The notes beneath the pieces are model-generated. The model was not told where the DNA came from and did no database searches. It saw only the letters and a list, made by a program, of their open reading frames with translations. From an uncultured Porticoccus sp. (GTDB lineage: Bacteria > Pseudomonadota > Gammaproteobacteria > Pseudomonadales > Porticoccaceae), in the NCBI GenBank assembly GCA_950063125.1, contig CATLZI010000078.1, positions 1 to 8,793 on the forward strand: 8,793 bases of DNA, in the 5' to 3' direction. Shown here one piece after another: positions 1-8,657 of the stretch (within the stretch, counting starts at the first letter, position 1; every line of letters begins with the position of its first letter). The position numbers and the translations under genes were made by a program.

Positions 1-989
<989 letters not shown>

Positions 990-997
990 AATGACCG

Positions 998-3900
998 TTA
1001 CTCGTTTTCCAACTCGATGTTGATAGCAAGCGAGCGTATTTCCTTCACCAACACGTTGAAGGATTCCGGCATGCCGGGCTCCATGCTGTGATCGCCATCC
1101 ACAATGTTTTTATACATTTTGGTACGACCATTCACATCATCGGACTTGACTGTGAGCATCTCCTGCAAGGTATAGGCAGCGCCATATGCCTCGAGCGCCC
1201 ACACCTCCATTTCACCAAAGCGCTGGCCCCCAAACTGGGCTTTACCGCCCAGTGGCTGCTGGGTGACCAGGCTGTAGGATCCCGTTGAGCGGGCATGCAT
1301 TTTGTCGTCTACCAGGTGATTCAGTTTCAGCATGTACATATAACCGACGGTTACAGGTCGCTCAAACTGATCACCGGATCGTCCGTCATAGAGCGTCATT
1401 TGCCCACTTTCCGGCAGATCGGCCAGAGCCAGTAGAGCCTTGATCTCTTCCTCCTGCGCGCCATCAAATACCGGCGTCGCCATCGGCACACCCTTGCGCA
1501 GGTTGTTGGCCAGCTCACCTATTTCCTTATCTGACAGCGTATTCAACTCGACCGGACTGGTACCGAGACCCACGTCGTAGATCTGCTGCAGAAACTTGCG
1601 GATCTCGGCAGTTTTCTGCTGAGCCTGGATCATACGATCGATTTTCTCACCAAGCCCCTTGGCAGCGAGCCCCATGTGCGTTTCAAGGATCTGGCCGACA
1701 TTCATCCTTGATGGCACGCCAAGTGGGTTCAAAACCACGTCGACAGGCACACCATTTTCATCAAAAGGCATATCTTCCACGGGCATGATCACGGAGATAA
1801 CACCCTTGTTACCGTGACGGCCCGCCATTTTATCGCCAGGCTGAATGCGACGTTTGACAGCCAGATACACCTTGACGGTTTTCAGCACACCGGGAGCGAG
1901 ATCATCGCCACTTTGCAGCTTGCTCTTTTTATCCTGATAACGCTCATCAAGTATTTTGCGGCGTTCGGTCAACAGTTCCTCTGCCCTGGCAACCTGTTCG
2001 TTCAGAGCGTCTTCGTTCATCCGCAACTTGAACCATTCTTCACTGGTATAGGCAGCAACGATTTCTTCCGTCAGCTTGTCGCCTTTTTTGAGACCGGGGG
2101 CCTTAACCACAGGCTGCCCTACCAATGCGGCACTCAACCGTTCAAAAGTGGCATTTTCCATAATGCGGTATTCATCATTCAGGTCCTGACGGAACTGATC
2201 CAGTGCAGCCTTCTCGATTTGCAGAGAGCGCTGATCCTTTTCCAGCCCGTCGCGGGTAAATACCTGTACATCAATAACCGTACCCTTGGTGCTTGAGGGA
2301 ACCCGCAGGGAGGTGTCTTTCACATCAGAGGCTTTTTCACCAAAGATGGCACGAAGCAACTTCTCCTCCGGAGTCAGCTGGGTTTCGCCCTTCGGCGTGA
2401 CCTTGCCCACCAGAATATCACCGGCCGAAACCTCGGCGCCAATGTAGACAATTCCGGACTCATCAAGACGGGACAGCGCTGCCTCACCGACATTGGGAAT
2501 GTCAGCAGTAATCTCTTCTGCCCCAAGTTTGGTATCACGGGCCGTACAGGTCAGCTCCTGAATATGAATAGTAGTAAAGCGATCCTCCTGAACCACCCGT
2601 TCTGAAATCAGAATCGAGTCCTCAAAGTTATAGCCATTCCAGGGCATGAAAGCGATACGCATATTCTGACCCAACGCCAGTTCACCCATATCCACAGATG
2701 GGCCATCGGCAAGAATATCACCACGAGCTATAACATCGCCCTGGCGGACAATCGGTCTTTGATTGATACAGGTATTCTGGTTGGAACGGGTGTACTTGGT
2801 GAGATTATAAATATCAACACCGGCATCACCAGATTCAACCTCATCGTCATTGACACGCACAACAATCCGGCTGGCGTCAACGTTCTCAATGACACCACCG
2901 CGACGACCGACCACACAGACACCGGAGTCCGATGCCACATGGCGCTCAAAACCGGTTCCCACCAGCGGTTTTTCAACCACCAGCGTCGGCACAGCCTGAC
3001 GCTGCATATTGGAACCCATCAATGCGCGGTTGGCATCATCGTGTTCCAGGAACGGAATCAGTGCTGCTGCAACCGACACCACCTGCTGGGGAGACACATC
3101 CATATAATGAACATCTTCCGGCGGTTTAACCGTAAATTCACCAATGTGACGAACATTGACAAGCTCATCGTTGAGCTCACCTTTCTCATTAACAGAGGCA
3201 GAGGCCTGAGCGATAACAAAATTGGATTCGTTAATCGCCGACAGGTATTCGATCTGATCAGTTACCTTGCGGTCAATCACCTTCCGGTACGGCGTCTCGA
3301 GAAAGCCGTAACTGTTGGTACGAGCATAGGCTGCCAAGGAGTTGATCAAACCAATATTTGGACCCTCGGGCGTTTCAATAGGACACACACGGCCATAATG
3401 CGTAGGGTGTACGTCACGAACCTCAAAACCGGCGCGCTCCCGGGTAAGACCACCTGGGCCCAATGCCGACACACGTCGCTTGTGAGTGACCTCGGACAAC
3501 GGGTTGTTCTGGTCCATAAACTGGGACAACTGGCTGGAGCCAAAAAACTCCTTCATGGCTGCGGCAACCGGTTTGGCGTTGACCAGATCCTGGGGCATCA
3601 ACCCTTCGGATTCTGCTACAGAGAGGCGCTCTTTGACTGCGCGCTCGACACGAACCAGACCTATGCGGAACTGGTTTTCCGCCATCTCACCCACGGAACG
3701 AATCCGGCGGTTACCCAGGTGATCAATATCATCCACCACACCTTTACCGTTGCGAATGTCGATCAGAACTTTCATCACGTCGACAATATCTTCGCGACTC
3801 AGGGTACCTTCGCCTACTTCCTCTTCGCGGCCGAGGCGACGATTAAACTTCATCCGGCCAACACCGGACAGATCGTAACGCTCCAGACTGAAAAACAGAT

Positions 3901-5077
3901 TATTGAACAGATTTTCAGCAGATTCCTTGGTCGGCGGTTCGCCGGGACGCATCATCCGGTAAATTTCTACCAGTGCTTCAAGCTGGGTACGGCTACTGTC
4001 GCTGCGCAGGGTGTCAGAAACAAATGGACCACAGTCCAGATCATTCGTATAGATCGTCTCAACCGACTTCAGCCCGGCTTCGCGCAACTTATCGAGGGCT
4101 TCCTGGGTAATTTCAGTATTACACTCAAGCAGCAGCTCGCCGGTGTTTGGATCCACCAGATCCTTTGCCAGAGGACGACCGTAAAGGTAGTCGGTGGGCA
4201 CCTCGAGCTTGCTGACATTCTCTTTTTCCAACTCACGAATATGGCGCGCCGTGATCCGACGCCCCTCTTCAACAATAACCTTGCCGCCCTTGCCCTTGAT
4301 ATCAAATGCGGCGATATCGCCCCGCAGACGGGAGGGAACCAGATCCAGTGAGTAACTGCCGTCTTTAGCCAGGTTGAATGTGCTGGTTTCAAAAAACATT
4401 CCCAGCATTTCTTCTGAGCTGAACCCAAGCGCACGCAACAGGATAGTTGCCGGCAATTTACGGCGCCGGTCAATACGCACAAACACCAGGTCTTTCGGAT
4501 CAAACTCGAAATCCAGCCAGGAACCGCGGTAGGGGATAATCCGTGCGGAATACAGCAGCTTGCCGGAGGAGTGGGTTTTACCCTTGTCGTGATCGAAAAA
4601 CACCCCTGGCGAACGGTGTAGCTGGGAAACAATAACCCGCTCGGTACCATTGATGATAAAGGTACCGTTATCCGTCATCAGGGGGATTTCTCCCATATAG
4701 ACTTCCTGCTCTTTAATATCCTTGATTGCCTTGTTGGCAGACTCCTTGTCATAAATAACCAGACGCACACGAACTCTGAGCGGCACAGCGAAGGTAACAC
4801 TGCGCAACTTGCACTCCTCTTCATCAAAGGATGGCTTGCCCAGCACGTAGTCAACATACTCGAGACTCGCATTACCTGAGTAGCTCACAATCGGAAAGAC
4901 AGAATTAAATGCAGCATGCAGACCGGCGTCCATCCGTTGCTCAACGGGAACGCCTTTCTGTGTAAAATTTCGGTAGGAGTCGAGCTGAATCGCAAGAAGG
5001 AAAGGCAGGTCCATTACCTGTGGCAATTTGCCAAAATCCTTGCGAATACGTTTTTTCTCAGTGTACGAGTAAGCCAT
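998..5077 (-). CDS. rpoB: RNA polymerase beta subunit (RpoB)
   Basis: Beta carries half of the RNA polymerase active-site cleft and the rifampicin pocket. At 1359 residues the protein is close to the Pseudomonas beta (about 1357) and slightly longer than that of E. coli (1342). The start is the second of two tandem ATGs (5077-5075), giving [15 protein letters not shown], the usual gammaproteobacterial amino terminus; a longer reading from 5122 would add 15 residues with no ribosome binding site. Visible landmarks are [22 protein letters not shown] in the N-terminal half, the rifampicin region [14 protein letters not shown] around residues 515-540, the NFEDS motif, and [12 protein letters not shown] with the conserved lysines at 1083 and 1091 (E. 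coli 1065 and 1073). The C-terminal anchor ends [11 protein letters not shown]. Asp522, His532 and Ser537 (E. coli 516, 526, 531) are the wild-type, rifampicin-sensitive residues. There is no frameshift or internal stop. It lies 201 nt after rplL and 69 nt before rpoC. Confidence 0.98.
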   Translation of the reverse strand: MAYSYTEKKRIRKDFGKLPQVMDLPFLLAIQLDSYRNFTQKGVPVEQRMDAGLHAAFNSVFPIVSYSGNASLEYVDYVLGKPSFDEEECKLRSVTFAVPLRVRVRLVIYDKESANKAIKDIKEQEVYMGEIPLMTDNGTFIINGTERVIVSQLHRSPGVFFDHDKGKTHSSGKLLYSARIIPYRGSWLDFEFDPKDLVFVRIDRRRKLPATILLRALGFSSEEMLGMFFETSTFNLAKDGSYSLDLVPSRLRGDIAAFDIKGKGGKVIVEEGRRITARHIRELEKENVSKLEVPTDYLYGRPLAKDLVDPNTGELLLECNTEITQEALDKLREAGLKSVETIYTNDLDCGPFVSDTLRSDSSRTQLEALVEIYRMMRPGEPPTKESAENLFNNLFFSLERYDLSGVGRMKFNRRLGREEEVGEGTLSREDIVDVMKVLIDIRNGKGVVDDIDHLGNRRIRSVGEMAENQFRIGLVRVERAVKERLSVAESEGLMPQDLVNAKPVAAAMKEFFGSSQLSQFMDQNNPLSEVTHKRRVSALGPGGLTRERAGFEVRDVHPTHYGRVCPIETPEGPNIGLINSLAAYARTNSYGFLETPYRKVIDRKVTDQIEYLSAINESNFVIAQASASVNEKGELNDELVNVRHIGEFTVKPPEDVHYMDVSPQQVVSVAAALIPFLEHDDANRALMGSNMQRQAVPTLVVEKPLVGTGFERHVASDSGVCVVGRRGGVIENVDASRIVVRVNDDEVESGDAGVDIYNLTKYTRSNQNTCINQRPIVRQGDVIARGDILADGPSVDMGELALGQNMRIAFMPWNGYNFEDSILISERVVQEDRFTTIHIQELTCTARDTKLGAEEITADIPNVGEAALSRLDESGIVYIGAEVSAGDILVGKVTPKGETQLTPEEKLLRAIFGEKASDVKDTSLRVPSSTKGTVIDVQVFTRDGLEKDQRSLQIEKAALDQFRQDLNDEYRIMENATFERLSAALVGQPVVKAPGLKKGDKLTEEIVAAYTSEEWFKLRMNEDALNEQVARAEELLTERRKILDERYQDKKSKLQSGDDLAPGVLKTVKVYLAVKRRIQPGDKMAGRHGNKGVISVIMPVEDMPFDENGVPVDVVLNPLGVPSRMNVGQILETHMGLAAKGLGEKIDRMIQAQQKTAEIRKFLQQIYDVGLGTSPVELNTLSDKEIGELANNLRKGVPMATPVFDGAQEEEIKALLALADLPESGQMTLYDGRSGDQFERPVTVGYMYMLKLNHLVDDKMHARSTGSYSLVTQQPLGGKAQFGGQRFGEMEVWALEAYGAAYTLQEMLTVKSDDVNGRTKMYKNIVDGDHSMEPGMPESFNVLVKEIRSLAINIELENE

Positions 5078-5087
5078 CATATTCCCC
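5075..5087 (-). promoter_or_regulatory. rpoB ribosome binding site deciding between tandem ATGs
   Basis: Minus-strand GGGGA (5087-5083) precedes ATGATG. It lies 2 nt from the first ATG (5080) and 5 nt from the second (5077). The spacing and the conserved MAYSYTEKK start favour the second ATG. The two candidates differ by only one Met. Confidence 0.65.
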
Positions 5088-5126
5088 AGCACGTTCACTT
5101 GGTCCAATCGACCATCCAGCATTGCC

Positions 5127-5140
5127 CGGCTTTACAGCCG
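5127..5140 (-). other. Small GUAA-loop hairpin upstream of rpoB
   Basis: Minus strand CGGCT-GTAA-AGCCG is a 5-bp stem closed by a GNRA-type tetraloop, about 50 nt before the rpoB start and next to the larger competing structures of this spacer. It is probably part of the folded rpoB 5' region. No protein partner can be inferred. Confidence 0.4.
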
Positions 5141-5141
5141 T

Positions 5142-5209
5142 CCGGCCCTTTAACAAAAAGGCCTTGTAGATCCCGCTTTAAGCATCTGCCATAAGCAGGA
5201 AAAGGCCGG
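5142..5209 (-). terminator. rplL-rpoB attenuator / RNA processing region with competing helices
   Basis: Minus-strand segment 5209-5200 (CCGGCCTTTT) has two possible partners. With 5165-5160 it forms a 6-bp GGCCTT/AAGGCC stem followed at once by TTTTTGTT (5159-5152), which has the layout of a weak intrinsic terminator with a long, internally paired loop. With 5151-5142 (AAAGGGCCGG) it forms a 10-bp helix with one G.U pair that absorbs the same bases and encloses the T-run. In E. coli the rplL-rpoB spacer holds a partial terminator and an RNase III site, so one of these functions is likely here. Which one cannot be settled from sequence. The terminator stem alone is weak. Confidence 0.5.
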
Positions 5210-5210
5210 A

Positions 5211-5224
5211 GGGCGAAATCGCCC
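5211..5224 (-). other. GGGCG-ATTT-CGCCC hairpin in the rplL-rpoB spacer
   Basis: A perfect 5-bp GC-rich stem with a 4-nt loop lies about 55 nt after the rplL stop and directly before the competing helices of the spacer. No immediate T-run follows. It may protect the 3' end of the rplL message after processing or attenuation; this is inferred from position only. Confidence 0.4.
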
Positions 5225-5278
5225 ACCAGCCTGCGCCTGATACATCATCAGACAACCAGCGCGTCAAACCCGTAGAAC

Positions 5279-5656
5279 TTACTTAAGTTCGACAGTTGCG
5301 CCAGCCTCTTCCAACTCTTTCACGGCTGCGTCTGCATCCGCTTTGGAAACGCCTTCTTTAATAGCGGAGGGCGCACCGTCAACCAGGTCTTTGGCTTCTT
5401 TCAGCCCCAGACCAGTCAGACTACGAACAACCTTGATCACGTTGACTTTTTTCTCGCCTGCGGCGTTCAGAATAACGTCAAACTCGGTTTTCTCCTCAAC
5501 TTCTGCAGCAGCTGCAGCAGCCGGTGCAGCAGCAACTGAAACAGCGGCAGCGGCAGATACACCAAATTTTTCTTCCATAGCTGATACGAGTTCCACAACG
5601 TCCATGACGCTCATTTCAGCAATTGCGTTCAAAATGTCATCTTTTGATAGAGCCAT
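5279..5656 (-). CDS. rplL: 50S ribosomal protein L7/L12 (RplL)
   Basis: L7/L12 is the multicopy, mobile part of the ribosomal stalk that recruits and stimulates the translational GTPases. The 125-residue protein shows the standard three-part plan. An N-terminal dimerisation and L10-binding helical domain covers residues 1-33 ([19 protein letters not shown]). A flexible Ala-rich hinge follows at about 34-55. The compact C-terminal domain (about 56-125) carries EKTEFDVIL and the factor-binding helix [18 protein letters not shown]. The length is typical (121 in E. coli). The ATG is preceded by AGGAGA at 5669-5664 with a 7-nt spacer. It lies 48 nt after rplJ and shares its message. Because several L12 copies are needed per L10, its translation should exceed that of rplJ, and the U-rich upstream tract fits this. 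Confidence 0.98.
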   Translation of the reverse strand: MALSKDDILNAIAEMSVMDVVELVSAMEEKFGVSAAAAVSVAAAPAAAAAAEVEEKTEFDVILNAAGEKKVNVIKVVRSLTGLGLKEAKDLVDGAPSAIKEGVSKADADAAVKELEEAGATVELK

Positions 5657-5663
5657 GACTCAA

Positions 5664-5692
5664 TCTCCTGATAAAAAGTAAATTAAAGTAAA
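5664..5692 (-). promoter_or_regulatory. rplL translation initiation region with U-rich tandem repeat
   Basis: The rplJ-rplL spacer carries AGGAGA (5669-5664), and just upstream two exact copies of TTTACTTT (5692-5685 and 5682-5675 on the minus strand) spaced 10 nt apart. The tract is unstructured and U-rich, a composition known to favour ribosomal protein S1 binding. It is a plausible translational enhancer for the high L7/L12 output required. The enhancer role is inferred. Confidence 0.5.
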
Positions 5693-5704
5693 CGATGTCG
5701 CCGA

Positions 5705-6235
5705 TTAAGCAGCTTCCTGCTTTTGATCGCGAACAGCCGCTACAACACGTGTCACTTTGGTGGGGACTTCGTTGAACGTGCGAGCCAGTTTGGTAACTGG
5801 AGCAATCATTACGCTGACCAGCATTCCCAGAGCTTGCTCACGGGTCGGCAGGGTAGCCAGAACGTCAACTTGTTCCTTACTCAACAGTTGTCCACTGACG
5901 GACAGCGCCTTGATCTCAAATTTGTCGTTGGTTTTGGCAAATTCCTTGAACAGGCGAGCGGCAGCACCCGGATCCTCCATAGAGAAGCCGAACAGTGACG
6001 GACCGGTCAACACATCAGTCACGCATTCAAAATCCGTACCCTGAAATGCACGCTTCGCAAGTGTGTTGCGAATGACACGCAGGTCGATATTTTGTTCGCG
6101 AGCCTTCGCGCGGAGCTCAGTCATGTTCGTCACGTTGACGCCGCGAGCGTCAGCGATTACCAGTGACAATGCATTGCCAGCAGTCTCGTTAACTAGAGCG
6201 ACAATCGCTTTTTTGTTTTCGAGATTCAATGCCAC
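5705..6235 (-). CDS. rplJ: 50S ribosomal protein L10 (RplJ), stalk base
   Basis: L10 anchors L7/L12 dimers to the ribosome through its C-terminal helix and binds 23S rRNA with its N-terminal domain. The start is GTG at 6235-6233, giving MALNLENKKAIVALV, which matches L10 amino termini; AGGAG lies at 6248-6244. Family landmarks include VVRNTL-like VIRNTLAKRA (residues 54-63) and DPGAAARLFKEFAK (88-101). It has 176 residues, about 10 more than E. coli or Pseudomonas L10 (165-166). The extra length sits near the C-terminus, where TKLARTFNEVP (148-158) is followed by TKVTRVVAAVR (159-169). These look like two 11-residue copies of the single L12-docking segment of shorter L10s. L10, with L12, is expected to repress its own leader. 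Confidence 0.97.
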   Translation of the reverse strand: MALNLENKKAIVALVNETAGNALSLVIADARGVNVTNMTELRAKAREQNIDLRVIRNTLAKRAFQGTDFECVTDVLTGPSLFGFSMEDPGAAARLFKEFAKTNDKFEIKALSVSGQLLSKEQVDVLATLPTREQALGMLVSVMIAPVTKLARTFNEVPTKVTRVVAAVRDQKQEAA

Positions 6236-6450
6236 GAGATTATCTCCTGGATTTAATAGATCACCCCCGGGGGGAGCTCTCTACTGGTTTAAGCATCGAT
6301 AAAATTACTATCGATACCGTTTCGGTGATCAAATCCAGCCAAAATATACTGAACCGGGTCACACCGTCTGCGTAGGCGTTTTTTTCAACGACGGTTACAG
6401 GAACCTGAAAATCACATTAGACCCCGAGAGGCACCTACGGTCTTTGACGG
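6236..6450 (-). ncRNA. Ribosomal protein L10 leader (autoregulatory mRNA element)
   Basis: The untranslated region before rplJ has the conserved core of the gammaproteobacterial L10 leader. Minus-strand GACCGTAGGTG pairs with GCCTACGCAGACGGTG; the main stem is 6432-6439 with 6371-6378 (8 bp, one G.U pair), and CAGA follows the stem as in the known L10-binding internal loop. In E. coli, L10 bound to L7/L12 attaches to this element and represses rplJ and rplL translation. Downstream, a 15-bp helix (6324-6338 with 6247-6265, 4-nt bulge) reaches into the rplJ Shine-Dalgarno, and a 7-bp hairpin (6295-6301 with 6309-6315) lies inside it. Outer boundaries are approximate. Recognition is from the core motif and position. 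Confidence 0.85.
6244..6338 (-). promoter_or_regulatory. rplJ Shine-Dalgarno and its sequestering helix
   Basis: AGGAG (6248-6244) is the rplJ ribosome binding site, 8 nt before the GTG. Its first two bases (6248, 6247) fall in a helix formed by CTGGATTT with AAATCCAG and GATCACC with GGTGATC (6338-6324 with 6265-6247). That is 8 + 7 perfect base pairs around a 4-nt bulge (6258-6255). This could be the switch that occludes the site when L10-L12 is bound. A C5/G6 run (6264-6274) lies at the inner end of the helix. Confidence 0.65.
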
Positions 6451-6496
6451 CCCGGGCGCGTACAACAAAGCTCGCCACCCAGACCCCAAAGTTACT

Positions 6497-6518
6497 CGGG
6501 GGCAGTATCCTGCCCCCG
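6497..6518 (-). other. Strong 9-bp hairpin immediately after rplA
   Basis: Minus strand CGGGGGCAG-GATA-CTGCCCCCG is a perfect 9-bp, GC-rich stem with a 4-nt loop, beginning 3 nt after the rplA TGA. No T-run follows, so it is not a clear intrinsic terminator. It may protect the 3' end of the rplKA message, or act as a processing or pausing site before the L10 leader. Role inferred. Confidence 0.6.
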
Positions 6519-6521
6519 CCA

Positions 6522-7217
6522 TCAAGCCTCCAGGGAGGCCTGATCAATAATCAATCCTGGCCCCATAGTGCTGGAGATTGTTACCTTCTTGACATAAATA
6601 CCCTTGGCAGAAGCCGGCTTTATCTTTTTCAGATCGGTAATCAATGCTTCAAGGTTCTGCTTCAGTGCACCGGCATCAAAAGACAAGCTGCCAATGCCAC
6701 CATGAATAATGCCGTTTTTGTCAGCACGGAAACGTACCTGTCCGGCCTTGGCATTTTTAACTGCAGTCACGACATCGGGGGTCACTGTGCCCGTTTTTGG
6801 GTTAGGCATCAGGCCGCGGGGACCGAGTACCTGGCCGAGCTGACCAACCACACGCATTGCCGCAGGGTCTGCAATCACAACATCAAAATCCATATTGCCA
6901 GCTTTGATCTGATCAGCCAGGTCTTCCATTCCGACCAGATCGGCCCCGGCAGCCTTGGCCGCTTCGGCAGAATCACCTTGCGCAAATACAGCGACACGTA
7001 CGGTCTTGCCCGTACCATTAGGCAGGGTGGTGGCACCGCGCACGGCCTGATCGGATTTACGGGGATCAATTCCCAGATTTACAGCCACATCAACGGTTTC
7101 AGTAAATTTGACGCTGGAGAATTCTTTCAGCAAGGCAACAGCTTCACTGATCGGATACGGTTTACCAACTTGTACTTTTTCCTGGATCGCACGAACACGC
7201 TTGGACGGCTTAGCCAT
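6522..7217 (-). CDS. rplA: 50S ribosomal protein L1 (RplA)
   Basis: L1 binds helices of 23S rRNA to form the mobile L1 stalk, which helps release deacylated tRNA from the E site; it is also the translational repressor of its own operon. The protein has 231 residues (234 in E. coli). The family signature [15 protein letters not shown] lies at 131-145, and the RNA-contacting ISSTMGPG with Thr217 is intact near the end. The ATG at 7217-7215 follows the rplK stop with no gap and is in the same frame. Its ribosome binding site GGAGG (7230-7226) lies in the last codons of rplK, so translation of the two genes should be coupled and equimolar. A strong hairpin follows the stop. Confidence 0.98.
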   Translation of the reverse strand: MAKPSKRVRAIQEKVQVGKPYPISEAVALLKEFSSVKFTETVDVAVNLGIDPRKSDQAVRGATTLPNGTGKTVRVAVFAQGDSAEAAKAAGADLVGMEDLADQIKAGNMDFDVVIADPAAMRVVGQLGQVLGPRGLMPNPKTGTVTPDVVTAVKNAKAGQVRFRADKNGIIHGGIGSLSFDAGALKQNLEALITDLKKIKPASAKGIYVKKVTISSTMGPGLIIDQASLEA

Positions 7218-7649
7218 TTACACACCCTCCACATCAAGACCCATTGCACGGGCGGAGCCGGCAATGGTACGAACGGCAGCATCCATATCAGCTGCGGTGA
7301 GATCGGCCATTTTGGTATTGGCAATCTCTTCCAACTGTGTACGCGTCACCTTGCCCACTTTGACTGTATTGGGCCGACCGCTACCACTTTTGATGCCGGC
7401 GGCTTTTTTCAGTAGAAATGAAGCTGGCGGGGTTTTCATGGTGAACGTGAAGCTGCGGTCACTATAGACAGTAATCACAACAGGCACCGGGGCGCCCGGC
7501 TCCATGCCCTGGGTCTGGGCATTGAATGCCTTACAGAACTCCATAATGTTAACGCCGCGCTGACCCAGCGCAGGACCTACCGGTGGACTGGGATTAGCTT
7601 GTCCAGCGGCTACCTGAAGCTTGATGTAAGCATCAATTTTCTTTGCCAT
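7218..7649 (-). CDS. rplK: 50S ribosomal protein L11 (RplK)
   Basis: L11 binds the GTPase-associated region of 23S rRNA and takes part in factor-dependent GTP hydrolysis, the RelA stringent response and thiostrepton sensitivity. It has 143 residues (142 in E. coli). The N-terminal domain starts [16 protein letters not shown] and contains the Pro-rich [15 protein letters not shown] block (about 20-34). The C-terminal rRNA-binding domain contains [14 protein letters not shown] (81-94) and ends [11 protein letters not shown]. The ATG at 7649-7647 is preceded by AGGAG (7662-7658) with an 8-nt spacer. A 102-nt leader separates it from nusG and carries a likely L1-binding hairpin, so rplK and rplA are probably repressed together by L1. 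Confidence 0.98.
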   Translation of the reverse strand: MAKKIDAYIKLQVAAGQANPSPPVGPALGQRGVNIMEFCKAFNAQTQGMEPGAPVPVVITVYSDRSFTFTMKTPPASFLLKKAAGIKSGSGRPNTVKVGKVTRTQLEEIANTKMADLTAADMDAAVRTIAGSARAMGLDVEGV

Positions 7650-7689
7650 CTTGGTTTCTCCTCTGATGGGTATTAACGCCTCAGGATTT

Positions 7690-7715
7690 TGACATCCGTC
7701 TCCGGCTCCCCGTCA
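7690..7715 (-). promoter_or_regulatory. Putative L1-binding hairpin in the rplK leader
   Basis: The minus strand folds as TGAC / GTCA (7715-7712 with 7693-7690), an asymmetric internal loop (GGGGAG against AT), then a CCG-GAGA-CGG cap with a GNRA tetraloop. The GGAGCC and GGATG segments on either side of the loop resemble the L1 site in 23S rRNA and in bacterial rplK leaders. The position, 40 nt before the rplK start, fits the known autogenous control by L1. The match is by eye. Confidence 0.55.
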
Positions 7716-7751
7716 CCACCCCCCATGGGCAGCGACAATACAATTATTGCC

Positions 7752-8279
7752 TCAGGCTTTTTCTACCTGGGTAAATTCCAGCTCAACAGGCGTGGAACGA
7801 CCAAAAATCGATACCGACACCCTCAGGCGACTCTTGTCGTAGTTAACTTCTTCAACAACACCGTTGAAATCGTTAAATGGCCCGTCAGTTACCCTGACAA
7901 CCTCACCGGCTTCAAACACGGTTTTCGGTCTCGGCTTATCTTCCGAATCCTGCACGCGCTGCAGGATCATTTCCGCCTCTTTGTCCGTGATAGGTGCGGG
8001 CTTGTCTGCTTTACCACCGATGAAGCCCATAACTCTGGGCGTCTCTTTCACCAGGTGCCAGGTATCATCACCGAGCTCCATCTGCACCAGCACATATCCC
8101 GGGAAAAACTTTCGTTCACTTTTGCGTTTTTGACCGCCCCTAATCTCCACCACCTCTTCAGTGGGAACCAGGATTTCACCAAAACGATCCTCCATACCAT
8201 ACAGAGCCACACGCTCCCTCAGAGCAGCGGCAACTTTCTTTTCGTAGCCTGAATAGGCGTGAACGACATACCAGCGCAT
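7752..8279 (-). CDS. nusG: Transcription termination/antitermination factor NusG
   Basis: NusG binds the RNA polymerase clamp, suppresses pausing, and links the polymerase to Rho or to ribosomal protein S10. It has 175 residues. The NGN domain (about 2-108) contains [38 protein letters not shown] (residues 43-65) and PRVMGFIGG. The KOW domain (about 124-175) contains [19 protein letters not shown] and the S10/Rho-facing [10 protein letters not shown]. The start is fixed: the in-frame secE stop lies only 4 codons upstream and ATG 8279-8277 is the sole candidate. Compared with E. coli (181) it lacks a short amino-terminal tail before RWYVV. GAGG (8288-8285), directly after the secE stop, is its ribosome binding site, so the two genes are probably translationally coupled. 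Confidence 0.98.
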   Translation of the reverse strand: MRWYVVHAYSGYEKKVAAALRERVALYGMEDRFGEILVPTEEVVEIRGGQKRKSERKFFPGYVLVQMELGDDTWHLVKETPRVMGFIGGKADKPAPITDKEAEMILQRVQDSEDKPRPKTVFEAGEVVRVTDGPFNDFNGVVEEVNYDKSRLRVSVSIFGRSTPVELEFTQVEKA

Positions 8280-8288
8280 CTGAACCTC

Positions 8289-8657
8289 TTAGCCAATGAC
8301 CATTGTGGCGAGCCAACCGAATAGTGTGTCGAGACCCCAGAGAATCAGCGACATCACGAGCACCACCACAACCACCATCAGGGTTGTTTGATTACGCTCC
8401 TGCCGTGTTGGCCAGATTACCCGACGCGCCTCCGTGTAGGCACCGCGCAACAGGGTAATAAAACTGTCACCTTTACGGGTTTGCAGTGCAACAAAGCCAG
8501 CCACCAAGGCTACTGCCAGTATCGCTATAACCCGATATAACAGCGACTCTGTTGCAAAATAATAGTTGCCGTAGATAGCGGCGCTGACCAGCAACACGAC
8601 AAGCAGCCACTTGAGGCCATCCAATCGATACTGCTTTTCTTCCGTTGCCGAACTCAT
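8289..8657 (-). CDS. secE: Preprotein translocase subunit SecE
   Basis: SecE clamps the SecY channel in the inner membrane for Sec-dependent export. The 122-residue protein has the three-membrane-segment form found in gammaproteobacteria (E. coli 127). Hydrophobic stretches lie at about 16-32, 40-58 and 92-115. The conserved essential part lies in the second half: an amphipathic cytoplasmic helix (about 65-78), then TEARRVIWPTRQE, and the third segment VMSLILWGLD. No signal peptide is present, as expected. The start is ATG 8657-8655: an in-frame TAG lies 18 nt upstream and no other start lies between. The Shine-Dalgarno is weak (GAG too close, AGGGG too far). It follows the Trp tRNA by 61 nt, so a tRNA-mRNA cotranscript is likely. 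Confidence 0.97.
   Translation of the reverse strand: MSSATEEKQYRLDGLKWLLVVLLVSAAIYGNYYFATESLLYRVIAILAVALVAGFVALQTRKGDSFITLLRGAYTEARRVIWPTRQERNQTTLMVVVVVLVMSLILWGLDTLFGWLATMVIG

Noticed and set aside
3490..3545. Possible rifampicin-resistance changes in the RpoB cluster
   Set aside because: Asp522, His532 and Ser537 are the wild-type residues. The only differences from E. coli there are conservative Ile-to-Val changes.
2759..4351. 530-codon open frame on the plus strand, antisense to rpoB
   Set aside because: It lies wholly inside rpoB, has no recognisable domain, has a composition like reverse-read coding sequence (rich in His, Thr, Asn and Gln), and no ribosome binding site was evident. 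Long antisense frames are common opposite highly biased genes.
5078..5122. 15-residue amino-terminal extension of RpoB from an ATG at 5122
   Set aside because: There is no Shine-Dalgarno before it, it lies next to the structured spacer, and the conserved beta amino terminus starts at MAYSYTEKK (5077).
6580..6600. TTGACATAAAT on the plus strand resembling a -35 element
   Set aside because: It lies inside rplA on the antisense strand, with no suitable -10 and no gene downstream on the plus strand.
6444..7415. 323-codon plus-strand frame opposite the L10 leader, rplA and rplK
   Set aside because: It is antisense to two certain ribosomal protein genes and to the L10 leader, and shows no family resemblance. 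It is a shadow frame.
7673..7726. 17-codon minus-strand leader frame (ATG at 7726-7724, TAA at 7675-7673) overlapping the putative L1 site
   Set aside because: It has no ribosome binding site, and its sequence is better explained by the RNA hairpin of the rplK leader. It is probably chance.
7740..7775. AATAAT near the nusG stop as a possible -10 of an rplK promoter
   Set aside because: No acceptable -35 lies 16-18 nt upstream, so a promoter here cannot be supported, although E. coli has an rplK promoter in the equivalent place.
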